The position numbers were made by a program, and so were the translations under genes. The notes below the pieces were generated by a model. That model was not told where the DNA came from. It ran no database searches and saw only the letters and a list, made by a program, of their open reading frames with translations. From NCBI GenBank assembly GCA_001584585.1, contig LSYV01000053.1:107368-119459 (forward strand): DNA of 12,092 nt, in the 5' to 3' direction. Origin of the DNA: Gonium pectorale. Taxonomy: Eukaryota > Chlorophyta > Chlorophyceae > Chlamydomonadales > Volvocaceae. Positions 1-8,399 of this stretch are shown piece after piece. The stretch's first letter is position 1, and the number at the start of each line of letters is the position of its first letter.

Positions 1-1
1 G

Positions 2-250
2 GGAAGCGACCAGGCGAACAGCGAGGAGGAGGGCGCCGGGAAAGAGGAGCAGCTAGAGCTGCAGGAGGAGGGTGGGGGGGCCGGGGAGGGGCAAGGGGAG
101 GGGCATGGGGAGGTGCGGGAAGGCCAGGGGCTCGGGGCTGGGCTGGGGGAGGTCGCGGGGGCAGGGGCGGAGGCGGCGGGGGCGCTCGGCGCCGACGCAC
201 GTCAGGGTGGGGCGGGCGCAGTGACGGCTGCGGCCCCGATGGAGACCTAG
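2..250 (+). CDS. 3' end of a gene: acidic Gly/Glu/Ala-rich C-terminus (partial)
   Basis: Reading from base 2, the frame is open from the window edge to a TAG at 248-250 and gives 82 residues. It begins GSDQANSEEEGAGKEEQLEL, continues as a Gly/Glu/Ala/Gln-rich tract and ends AAAPMET. Third codon positions are mostly G or C, as in the two better-supported genes here, which is why I prefer this frame. Frame 1 is also open and would read as an Arg/Gly-rich (RGG-like) tail ending at a TAG at 301-303, but its third positions contain many A. No domain is visible and the function is unknown. The segment is low-complexity and probably disordered. No splice acceptor is needed inside the window, so it is probably part of the terminal exon. 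The strand and reading frame are inferred from codon bias only. Confidence 0.45.
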   Translation, partial: GSDQANSEEEGAGKEEQLELQEEGGGAGEGQGEGHGEVREGQGLGAGLGEVAGAGAEAAGALGADARQGGAGAVTAAAPMET

Positions 251-946
251 CCGGAAGGGCAACTGCGGTCGGTCGCTTCATGGTCGTGGTGGCGGTGACT
301 TAGTGGTTTCGACAGTGCATTCGAGTGAGCATGGGGACGCGGGGATCAGGGCGAGGAGGGCGGTAAGGATTGGAGGCACGAAGCCGTCTTGCTTCTGTAC
401 GTGCAAGGGCCAACACCGTTACTTCCCTTAGTCGTATGCGAGACAGACCACGTTCCAACCGACCAATTTTTGTAGCAGCTGAGCCGACGCCCGCCACAGG
501 GGGCCGCAGGCCAGCAAGGACATGGGGGCGGGGGGCAGCAGCAAGCGGCGGGGCACCGGACTTCCGCATGAAGGGCTTGAGCTGACGTGAGATGAGCGCC
601 ATTGTGACCGAGCGGCGTGCGGGCATTCTCTGCTGTGCGGTGCCGGAATGGACCGCTGCCTCGAGCTGGCATTATGTTAGCCCACCAGCTGTGCACGCTT
701 TCCACGCGTCTGGCACCGCGTCTGAAGTAGGAAGGAGAGGCGCGGCGGCGGCGGGGATGTGCGCTGGGGCACGCCGCTCCCCCAGGGATCTGGGAACGGC
801 CGGGCGTGGATGGGCGCTGAGCAAACAGATGCCGTGTGTGCCCAGTGGGCGTGCGGTCCGCGACGCTGGCGCCCCGCAGGGCTTTGTCTGTCGACCTTGA
901 GGGTGTGCAGCGAGCGAGCAGCTGCGGGCGACACACGCATACACCA

Positions 947-951
947 TGTAA
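947..951 (+). promoter_or_regulatory. Candidate TGTAA polyadenylation signal
   Basis: This is the first TGTAA on the + strand after the stop at 250. TGTAA is the usual chlorophycean polyadenylation signal. If used, it would give the left-edge gene a 3' UTR of roughly 700 nt, which is long but plausible. Nothing else supports it. Confidence 0.3.
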
Positions 952-1062
952 AACATGGGTAGATGCCTCGGGCCGCGGCGCAACTCTGTGGACCGGGGTC
1001 TGGCCCGCACCGATGCAGGCCAAGCGACACAACTAACATTGTACGACATCCCGGGTAAGGAT

Positions 1063-1102
1063 TTGGCACAAGCCCTGTCGCCCCCTTGGCACAAGCCCTG
1101 TC
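1063..1102. repeat. Two-copy direct repeat, 17 bp, 23-bp period
   Basis: TTGGCACAAGCCCTGTC occurs at 1063-1079 and again at 1086-1102, separated by GCCCCC. The two copies are identical. This looks like a small local duplication; no function is apparent. Confidence 0.85.
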
Positions 1103-1568
1103 CCTTACGGTAATACCCGCGCCACCCAGTGACGCTCCGGATGGCGTGTGCCGCACCGTGGTGGGACCATTGTCGGACGGTTGTGCGCGGACAGCATTGG
1201 AGGTCTCGGAGCGAATGCAAGCGCGGACCGCCTCACGAGGCTTGCCAGGGCAGGAGCTGCCTGAGGGTGTGACAGGAGGCGGGCGGTGCGAGGCGCTACT
1301 TCTGCTGAGAACAAGAGCGGTGCACTGTATTGAGCATCCTGCACCATGTGTGGAACTATGGGCGCCAGGTGCGGTGTCGAGCCGAGGCGTGTACCTGCAT
1401 ATTGCGTCCTAATGCCGCTGGCAGAATCTGAAACAGCCAACTGCGGTATACTTGCGGGGATAATGGGACTCTGTGCATAACAAAGCTCATGCAGTGTGCG
1501 GTGGCAGGTACGGACAACATGCGAACCCTGCAGCCGGACGCTTCAACCAGCACTGACGCTTTGGTACT

Positions 1569-1587
1569 CCCAGGGGACTCCCCTGGG
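1569..1587. repeat. Short perfect inverted repeat (hairpin)
   Basis: CCCAGGGG at 1569-1576 and CCCCTGGG at 1580-1587 are perfect reverse complements separated by the trinucleotide ACT. The surrounding bases repeat the word GTACTCC at 1564-1570 and 1587-1593. There is no T-run or neighbouring gene end to suggest a terminator role. Confidence 0.7.
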
Positions 1588-3185
1588 TACTCCTGAGTAC
1601 GCGGCATCATGAAGACATGCCCTTCCCCAGCAGCTCATTGGACTTGGGTTAAACGCTTTGGCCCTCGCCCACGTCCTTCGCGCAGTCATGTTGTCCGCTA
1701 CCGCATGCTACATCACCGAACGTGGTCGCGGTGTCTCATCTGCCCAGGGCGCCGCCACGGCACTACTTCAGCACGTCCGACCCTAGTCGCAGGAGGCCTT
1801 TGAAAGGGCGCTGCTGGCGTGCGGTGTTCCGCTGGAGGCTGGGGTCCATGCGCGGGCGCAGCGCACAGCCAGCGACGCGGCGGCCATCCCGCACGTGGAC
1901 CTGCCCCCACATGTAGACACAAATGTACCGCAGCTGAACTGCACCCGAAAACCGCACGAGCGGAGCGCCCCACGGTAGCTTTCTTTTACAAAGAAAGCTG
2001 TTGATGCCTCTGGCCCTCGTCCATACTCCTCACGCTGTCAGCATGTTTAGGCCATGTTTCTCGGCAGAGTCACGTTACCCTGCCTTGGGAGGCTATGTGA
2101 CCAGCGGCGTTCCACCGCAAGGTCCACATATGTTCGTGTCCGTCAAAGCCACAGTTCGGCACGTTGGCGACATGGCGAGGCGACGTTCACCTGCAGGCCT
2201 CAGTCCTTGCCCGACTCTGCCAAGGACCTCGGACACCGTTTCCAAACCTCACGGGCAGCCCCGTCATACCGACTACCTGCCAATGTCGCACCTCGAGGTG
2301 GTGGACCTATAAGACCTATCGCTGGTTTACTATGCACTCATCACAGCACAGAAGCCATTCCACCATGGACCGCGCCCTTCTTCCCCAGTGGGCGAGTGCT
2401 CCGCATAACGGTCTGCTCCTGTCTGTCCCTTGCAATATAGTAAATATACATATGCTCTGACAATATCCCAAGCCTACAAGGAGGGCATAAACGAATGCAG
2501 CGCTCCGAAACCTCTCCAGGGAGCCTGGCACACATTTTCGTTGACTTGAAGTGCTAAGACTCTATGGTGCTAAGAAGGTTGCGACCAATACAAACCAGAA
2601 ATCCCCAGCACCCCAGCTAACGCGCCCGCCGGGCTTGAACATCTACTGTGGCCCCGCAAGAGTGGTCCCCGGCTTCTTTTGGTTAGCCTTTCTCTGCGGA
2701 AAGTTCGTAGTCCTAATAAGAGCTGTAGGTGGACTTCGTGGCGGAAGGAGCGCTGGGCCCTTAACCGCCTGCAGACCGGTGAGGAGTCTTGACCGGGTGC
2801 GCCTCTTGCCGGCGCGCCCTGCTTCCTTTTGCTACGGGTCCAGAATTAGCACCTCTGATGAGGCGCGGTGTCTCTGGGGCGGCTTTGTGGGCGTTCAGCG
2901 AGTTGCTCTTGAAACTCGGTTGCCATGGAAGCTTTCTCCCTTGTCGCAGTCCTTTTGAATGGACCCCCGCCTGCTAGGTTAAAAGCATCTTGCACTATGT
3001 CGTATGCGCCGGTCGTTTGGATGCTAGGTCGCTTAAGGGCGGAGTAGCCCCCGCTGACCCAAACCGACCTTGTTCTGTCTTCTTTCGCGACGCGGCCTCG
3101 CGGCGCCCCGCTTCCTGGCGCAACGTCATCCTTGGGTTCATCACTGACGATCTAGGCTTTTCTGTAGCGCCCTGAGAGCCTTCCG

Positions 3186-3200
3186 CGCCCCGCCCCGCCC
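3186..3200 (+). promoter_or_regulatory. GC-box-like promoter-proximal sequence
   Basis: A CGCCCC/GCCCC/GCCCG run lies about 60-75 bases upstream of the ATG at 3261. No convincing TATA box is visible in the preceding 100 bases. The gene may therefore have a TATA-less, GC-rich core promoter. This is an inference from position and composition only. Confidence 0.3.
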
Positions 3201-3260
3201 GAATCAGGCTCGTACGTCTAGAAGACTGGCCGCTGGCCCCTCCTTCAGCGCGCCAAAATT

Positions 3261-5303
3261 ATGAGTGAGGAAGTACGTACCAACAAGCGTCGCCGGAGCG
3301 AGTCAGAGGGCCCGGAGGAGGAGGACGGCGTTGGCGATGTCGTTGGCGCAAGCGCATCCGGCGCCGAGGCTCTCGACAACGGGATTGTGGCCGGCGTCGC
3401 TGAGAATCCCACTGGGTAAGAAGCTGCGTCAGAAGCAGACTGCACATCAAGATGTAATTGTTGACCAGTGCGCCCTGGTCATCTCGACATGCACAGCCAC
3501 ACTATTTGAATAATGCACGATATGTCATACCGTTCTGGAAGGCCAACTGTGCTCAGGGCCGTGAAGGTGCGGCGTTGCCGACCGGCTGATTGACCACGAT
3601 GTTGACCTCTGCCCTTCCTCACAGGGGGGAGGCTGACGAGACGGCTGATCAGGCTGCCGCAGATGCAGCTGCTGCGGCGGTAGAGCAGCCCAAGATGACC
3701 GCGCTGCCAACCAACAACTATGCCGTGGCGCCAACGCATCACCAACCTTCTCTCGAGGAGAAGCAGCCCGCCGTCGAGACCTACTACAAGACTGAGCCGC
3801 AGACTCTGAGCGTCGCGGACTACAAGGTTGGCGGAATCAATGCCAGCGGCCTGACCTCTGGCGCTATGGCTGCTGGGGGGATGACCTCTGGCGCCATGGG
3901 CACCGGTGCCATCAACACTGGTGCTATGAGCGCTGGCGGCGTCTCCTCCGCGGGCGTCAACAGCGCTGCCGGCCTCAACGCCGCGGCTATGACCGCCGGC
4001 ATGAACCATGGCGGCATGGCCACTGGTGGCCTGGGCGCTGCTGGCATGAGCGCTGCTGGCATCAACGCCGCGGCCCTAGGCGGGATGGGCGCGACCGGCA
4101 TCAACGCCGGTGGCATGACGGCCGCCAACCTGAGTGCACTCGGCAATATGTCCGGTCTTGCTGCGCTTGGTGGCATGACTATGGCTGGTCTGGGCTCGGC
4201 CGACCTCAACCAGCAGTTCCTTCAGCAGCGCCAGTACCAGGACTACACCGCCGTGCTCAAGGCCCAGATGGCCAACAACGCGGCCGTCCAGGCCGCGGCG
4301 ATGGCTCGTGCACAGCAGGCCAGCAAGCCCGCCGCCCCTCCTGGCCGGAAGTCGGCGCCATCCTCGTATGAGCCGCCCGTACAGCTGACGGCCAGCGGGC
4401 GGCCAGCCCGCGCCCGGCGCGTCAACTATGCGGAGCTCGCAGGCGCGCTGGTGAGTGTGTCCCTGCCTTCTGTGTGCGTGTTCGCCTGTATGTATTAGGT
4501 GGACGAGATATGGAAGGTTGCGCTGGTCCTGGGAAGAGGCAGTTAGACTCGCAAGTTTTGGGATCCGCCTTCGCCTCGCTTCGCTCCTTAGTGAAACCTG
4601 CCTCATCCAGCTCGGGTTCACTAACTCACCGTTTTGCTTTTTGCCGCAATTTATGTGCACACGTTCCTCAAATGCATGGACAAACGACGCGCGAGGTTGC
4701 TCTGGATGTTCATATGTGACCGTTCGATTTATTGATCCGTAGGATGAGGATGAGGAGGACGACCAGACCAACCTGGTGCCCAACTGGGCTCGCCGGCGGC
4801 GGAAGAACAGCGACCAGGACAGGGACTACGGCGTCGGAGTCGGCGGTGGCTCGCGTGGCGGTGGTGGTGGTGGCAACGCCGGTTACGGCATGGCCGCCGG
4901 CTACAACTCAGCGCCACGCGCGGCTGCACCGCAAGCTGGCGTCAACCTCTACGGGCTCGCCGGCCAGGGCGCCGCCGGCCTGCGCAACGCGGTCGGCGGC
5001 ACGGCGGGAGCCGGTATGCAGGCGGCGAACCTCGCCAGCATGGCCGGCAACGCCGCTCTGGCCGGCCAGGTCAACTGGCAGGGCCAGATGTGGGGCCAAA
5101 ACGCCAATATGGGAGGGTACAACGCGGCGGCACTCCAGCAGCTGGCCGCTCAGCAGCAGGCGCGACCGCAGCAGGTGGCGCAGCAGTTCCTCCTCGCCCA
5201 GCAAGGGGGAGCGCGCAACCCCATGGCCGATGCTGCCCTCACGCAGTTGATGCTTGGTCGCGGCGCCGACGGCCAGGGCGGGATCCCGGGGCAGCAGCGG
5301 TAA
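3261..5303 (+). CDS. Three-exon gene for a 513-aa pentad-repeat, Q/G/N-rich, probably nuclear protein
   Basis: Exons are 3261-3415, 3625-4450 and 4743-5303. The junctions (GG^gtaag, cacag^G, CTG^gtgagt, cgtag^GAT) keep one frame, with phases 2 and 0. An in-frame TAG at 3219-3221 precedes the ATG with no Met between, which supports this start. The N-terminus (MSEEVRTNKRRRSESEG) carries a basic KRRR cluster at residues 9-12 and an acidic run, and Ala-rich sequence lies near 60-73. Residues 121-241 form a Gly/Ala/Met-rich tract with a hydrophobic residue about every fifth position. A Gln-rich NQQFLQQRQYQDY stretch follows. Next come GRPARARR (310-317), VNYAEL (318-323), an acidic DEDEEDD (328-334) and RRRRK (344-348). 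A Gly-rich run around SRGGGGGG (364-371) leads into a Gln/Asn/Gly/Met-rich tail. There is no signal peptide or membrane segment. Two basic clusters suggest nuclear import, and the GRP core resembles a partial AT-hook. The RR-x-NYAE plus acidic run recalls short segments of some chromatin-remodelling subunits, from memory only. I do not recognise the family. Gene structure is confident; function is unknown. Confidence 0.85.
3416..3624 (+). other. Intron 1 of the pentad-repeat gene (209 nt)
   Basis: The donor is GTAAG directly after GG at 3414-3415, and the acceptor is the pyrimidine-containing cccttcctcacag. The intron interrupts a Gly codon after its second base. If retained, translation stops at TAA 3417-3419 after 52 residues. 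A TGTAA lies inside it at 3453-3457. Confidence 0.85.
4451..4742 (+). other. Intron 2 of the pentad-repeat gene (292 nt)
   Basis: The donor is GTGAGT after CTG, and the acceptor is gatccgtag before GATGAGGATGAG. The phase is 0. It falls exactly between the basic VNYAELAGAL segment and the acidic DEDEEDD run. Retention would add about 15 residues and stop at TAG 4496-4498, removing the whole acidic, RRRRK and Gln-rich C-terminal part. Confidence 0.85.
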
Positions 5304-5740
5304 GGCTTGCCGATGCGAGCGTTCGGCATGTTGTTTAATGATCCTGGGGTTGACGGTCAGTGACGTGGGAAATCCTTGGCTTGTGGGTTTGTCAACATGA
5401 CCTGACGGTTCTGACAGTGCGTGTGTGTGTGGGTGCTGATGCTGACGTTTTAACCACTGGAACCACTGACGTTGCGGGCTGACTACTAACGAATACTGTT
5501 GACGGCATTTTGTACTTGAACTGAAAGGAACATGCATGTGCGGACTTAAAGGGGGTGCCGGGCGTGTAGTCGCCCGCATGCTCACGTTGAGGCCAAGACC
5601 CTGACATTGCTGTGTGCTTCTCGGATGGATGTCACGTGGACATGCCGGACTGTCCCAAGGCAGCTATGGATGGGGTATCTCTGCATGCGGTTGCTGGTTC
5701 CTGCAGCCAGTTTCCTTGTAATCTGTTGAGCTGGCTTTTA
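5304..5740 (+). other. Likely 3' UTR of the pentad-repeat gene
   Basis: After the stop at 5301-5303 there is no TGTAA until 5717-5721 (ccTTGTAATC), so a 3' UTR of about 430 nt is expected with cleavage some 10-25 bases further on. It contains a short GT-repeat (about 5418-5433). A perfect 12-bp palindrome GCTTTTAAAAGC sits at 5734-5745, around the predicted cleavage site. Confidence 0.55.
5717..5721 (+). promoter_or_regulatory. TGTAA polyadenylation signal of the pentad-repeat gene
   Basis: This is the first TGTAA downstream of the stop codon at 5303. The spacing is typical for chlorophycean mRNAs. Cleavage would be expected near 5732-5745. Confidence 0.55.
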
Positions 5741-5745
5741 AAAGC

Positions 5746-7200
5746 GGGATGCTTACGTTCCTACATGAGCACGCTGGGATGCTGCGCAGAGGAGCAGCAA
5801 GGGCCTTGGGATGCGGGCCTTCTAGTAGGCAGCTCCGTTTAAGTATGCATATGCTTCTTTGTGTTTGGCCGTGTATGCGTTGATCGACAGCATGAGACAA
5901 TTATGCACTTGAGTCCGCACCGCAAATCTGATATTGGAACACCAGCCTCCACACTTCCCTCGGATTCCCCCTCCGCCCCTGCTTGTGTGCGGGTGGACCA
6001 AGGAGGATTGTAGTGCACAAAGTACCAAGCTGCAACTGAAAATCGACCACCATCATTGCGGGTAACTGAAAAGGGACCCAACAGATACTGCAATACGGGC
6101 TAGTGAGCAGGCAGGCCTTCCCCTCCCGTGTGGGCAGCTTATCAGGGTGCCACGTGGCTGATCTATATTTGAGGCGTGCTCTGCGGCAGCGAGGGCTTCC
6201 ACCACCATCCGTCAAGTATCCCGCAACCCCACGTGCCGGAACCCGTAGTGTCGGTATGCAGGATTGTAAGCACCGTAGGGGTTCGCAGTTGCCTATAACG
6301 TACTGACTAGCAGGTGCACCAGCCGTGGTCCTTAAGAACGATACTTGAGGAAGCGTGGCAGGGGGGACAACGAGAAAAAGGTAAGGTGGATGAGTCAATT
6401 TACATACCCATCTATCCAGCTGCCAGTGCTGTTTACAGGTGAAAGCAGCTATGGGATCGTTGTCGCTTGATCCACCCATGCAGTGGATTTCTGCCGCTGC
6501 CGTGCAGAGCTGCTGTTTGGAGAGAGTGCGACTATTGGCGTCCGCACGCAGAGTTATCCGCACGTCAGCATCCTGCTCTTCCGCTGCCTGCAACGACGAG
6601 ACTAACTGCATAACGCTAACTACCAGGTCTACTCACTGCCGTTATGCGGGGTGGGCGGCCTGGGCACACGCGGGTCTGTCAACCGCTGGCCGCCAGTTGA
6701 GCGGTGGAGTTGATCGGCCATGCCACAGAGACGCCCACAACAGTTTCAATGAGGGTGCAACGATGCGCTGGTCAACTGCGCCAGCCGAGAGAGGGGCGTG
6801 CATGCTCGTTTGCTTCATTTTGCTTTGCCCGCATTGCCTTGGCTGGGGCTCACTCATCACCGCGTTTCAGTCGTCCTTGTATCGCTATATGACTTATTTC
6901 CGCAACAAGATGGCACGAACACCCCTTGCGGAGGGTGCAGCTCTGAAGTACAGGGCTCATCAGAATCTTCTCCCCCCACTCATATATGTTGTCATTGCCC
7001 TCTCCGGGCACTTATACCCGTGTTCCTCCAATTTTGCTGCATCTCATCATCCAAAAGGTGGTCCGTGACGCCCCGAGTACACCCAGCAGAACAGACCAGG
7101 GGAGAACAGACTATATCCCGCAGTACGTGCTGGCCCGTCCCCCCCATTGTGCCGATGCCTGAGCAATAGCTCCCCTAAATCACACATGCACCGCTCATAC
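5746..7200. other. Convergent intergenic region, no gene recognised
   Basis: This lies between the predicted 3' end of the + strand gene and that of the minus-strand SAP gene. It has open frames on both strands (for example 5901-6611 minus and 6439-7068 plus), but their composition is mixed, third positions are not GC-enriched, and no motif or homologue is recognised. I see no tRNA, no long repeat and no mobile-element ends. Confidence 0.55.
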
Positions 7201-7221
7201 GTAATCACTCACGTAGCATGC

Positions 7222-7226
7222 TTACA
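7222..7226 (-). promoter_or_regulatory. TGTAA polyadenylation signal of the SAP gene
   Basis: The + strand reads TTACA, so the minus strand reads TGTAA. It is the first such word downstream of the SAP stop codon at 7736-7734 and gives a 3' UTR of roughly 520-530 nt. The bases from here to 7733 contain nothing else recognisable and are best read as that UTR. Confidence 0.55.
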
Positions 7227-7733
7227 AGCCTATTGGCCATAAGAATACACTTCGGCTGCCATCCTATGGCTCCTGCGCTGCTCTTGCAGAGTGAAACGGA
7301 GTCCAGACGTAGGCCTGCGGCTCAGTGCCGGCCTTCAAACATATAGCACCTGCCACCCGTTCGCATCCACGAAGTTCTGATACATGAGGAGGCGCCGTGC
7401 GCCAACCCTCGTCCCACGATCATCAACGAAACCGATAGTATAGCATTAAAGTACATGAATGGGGGACACTCCGTATCAGCTGAGCCGGGCTTAAGGGAAC
7501 CCCTCATGGCACCGGGAGCAGCACACACCCCACCCCACTCCCTCTTGCTTGCCGTCTGCCGACAAATGCCGCTCCAGCGAGAGTCCCAACAAGGTCGTGC
7601 TGTGGCCACCTCCACACGAGAAACACACTGCGATGAAGTTAAGTAAACCTATGCGTGGCAAACCCACCCCCCGGGCACGCCACCGCCCATGCCTGACATG
7701 CTCAACAAGACAAGTTCACCCACCCCGCGCCCC

Positions 7734-8311
7734 TCAGATCTTTTGCACCTTGCTCGCCTGCACTAGCGGGTTGTTGCTCGCAAGCTTCTCCCGCTGCGTG
7801 CTCTTGTAATCGAATGGGCAGTTATGGCTCTCGGCGTACCGGTGCTGTCCGCAAAAGAGGTTGCCGCACTTGCACTTGAAGCCCGTCAGGCCAACCTTCT
7901 TCTTGCACTCCAAGCAGCGAGTCGAGACCTTCGTAGGCGCATCGCCCGACCCGCTGGTGCTCGGCTCAGCGTCGGGCGAGGGCGAAGATGCAGGAGATGG
8001 CTGAGCTTCTTGAGAGGGCTTGGAAGCGACCGGCTCGGCGACCGGCACGGGCTTGGACGCTGGTGCGGGTGTAGCGTTGGCAGCACTCCGGGCAGCGAGT
8101 TCCCGATGACACTTGCTGCATAGCCCACCGCAACCCACGTTACTGAGGCAAAAGGGTCACCGGAAGCGAACAAGGTTAGCGACAGAACGACGTTCGAGAC
8201 GGACCCAATGAAGTAGGGCTTCCACGTCCGCGTCCCTCACTTAGGCACTTACGCGAAGAACCCGCAGCCCTTCTCGCACAGCTGCGGCGAAGCAGCCTGC
8301 TCGCGCTCCAT
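7734..8311 (-). CDS. A20/AN1 zinc-finger stress-associated protein (SAP), two exons, 155 aa
   Basis: Exon 1 is 8311-8253 and exon 2 is 8142-7734. The junction GC^gtaagtg...gcctcag^T keeps frame in phase 2. The start context AACATGG is strong. The protein begins MEREQAASPQLCEKGCGFF. The N-terminal A20 finger uses C12, C16, C28 and C31 (C-x3-C-x11-C-x2-C). Residues 36-93 are an Ala/Pro/Ser-rich, probably disordered linker. The C-terminal AN1 finger has all eight ligands: C96, C99, C110, C112, C117, H120, H126 and C128. It is followed by the family-typical tail, here ending NNPLVQASKVQKI. The total length matches the usual plant SAP size of about 150-170 residues. In plants this family acts in the cytosol and nucleus in abiotic-stress responses. 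A20 fingers bind ubiquitin, and some members have E3-ligase activity. All metal ligands are present, so it should fold normally. The family assignment is firm; the stress role here is inferred from the family. Confidence 0.95.
8143..8252 (-). other. Intron of the SAP gene (110 nt)
   Basis: On the minus strand the donor is GTAAGTG (8252 downward) and the acceptor is cccttttgcctcag (ending 8143). It splits the A20 finger between its second and third cysteines, inside the codon for Ala20. Splicing is required, because exon 2 has no ATG of its own upstream of the remaining A20 cysteines. Confidence 0.92.
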
Positions 8312-8390
8312 GTTCCTTGAAATAGCGAAGATTGGTTGTTGGGGTGTGGGCAGCAAAGACTAGGCGTGCACCGAGCACTTCCACGATGTA

Positions 8391-8398
8391 TTATATAT
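8391..8398 (-). promoter_or_regulatory. TATA box of the SAP gene
   Basis: The minus strand reads ATATATAA about 80 bases upstream of the ATG at 8311. Transcription would be expected to start some 30 bases downstream, giving a 5' UTR of about 50 nt. The core is nearly palindromic, so it could in principle also serve the + strand, but no gene is seen there. Confidence 0.6.
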
Positions 8399-8399
8399 G

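Larger units (their letters stand above)
952..3180. other. Intergenic stretch without a recognisable gene
   Basis: Short open frames occur on both strands but none shows steady GC-rich third positions, a recognisable motif or a credible splice structure. The stretch holds a 17-bp direct repeat (1063-1102), a perfect 8-bp-stem hairpin (1569-1587) and a 12-bp palindrome next to a TATA-like sequence (2289-2312). The last few hundred bases before 3261 presumably contain the promoter of the gene that starts there. Confidence 0.6.

Noticed and set aside
346..1032. Minus-strand open frame of 228 codons
   Set aside because: It is Arg/Pro/His/Cys-rich as expected from GC-rich non-coding DNA and overlaps several other frames. 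No motif is visible.
2551..2958. Plus-strand frame of 135 codons upstream of the pentad-repeat gene
   Set aside because: It has ordinary non-coding composition and no motif. It more likely lies in the promoter-upstream region.
3479..4009. Minus-strand frame of 176 codons over intron 1 and exon 2
   Set aside because: It is a shadow of the spliced + strand gene, whose wobble pattern and splice sites are consistent.
4076..4783. Minus-strand frame of 235 codons over exon 2 and intron 2
   Set aside because: It is a shadow of the same + strand gene. It crosses a well-defined intron and has no motif.
5901..6611. Minus-strand open frame of 236 codons
   Set aside because: Its composition is mixed with many rare-type codons and no GC-rich wobble pattern or motif. 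It overlaps another long frame on the opposite strand. It is probably open by chance.
6439..7068. Plus-strand open frame of 209 codons
   Set aside because: It has Cys/Ser/His-rich random-looking content, no domain and no bias like the two real genes. There is no polyadenylation-type signal that clearly belongs to it.
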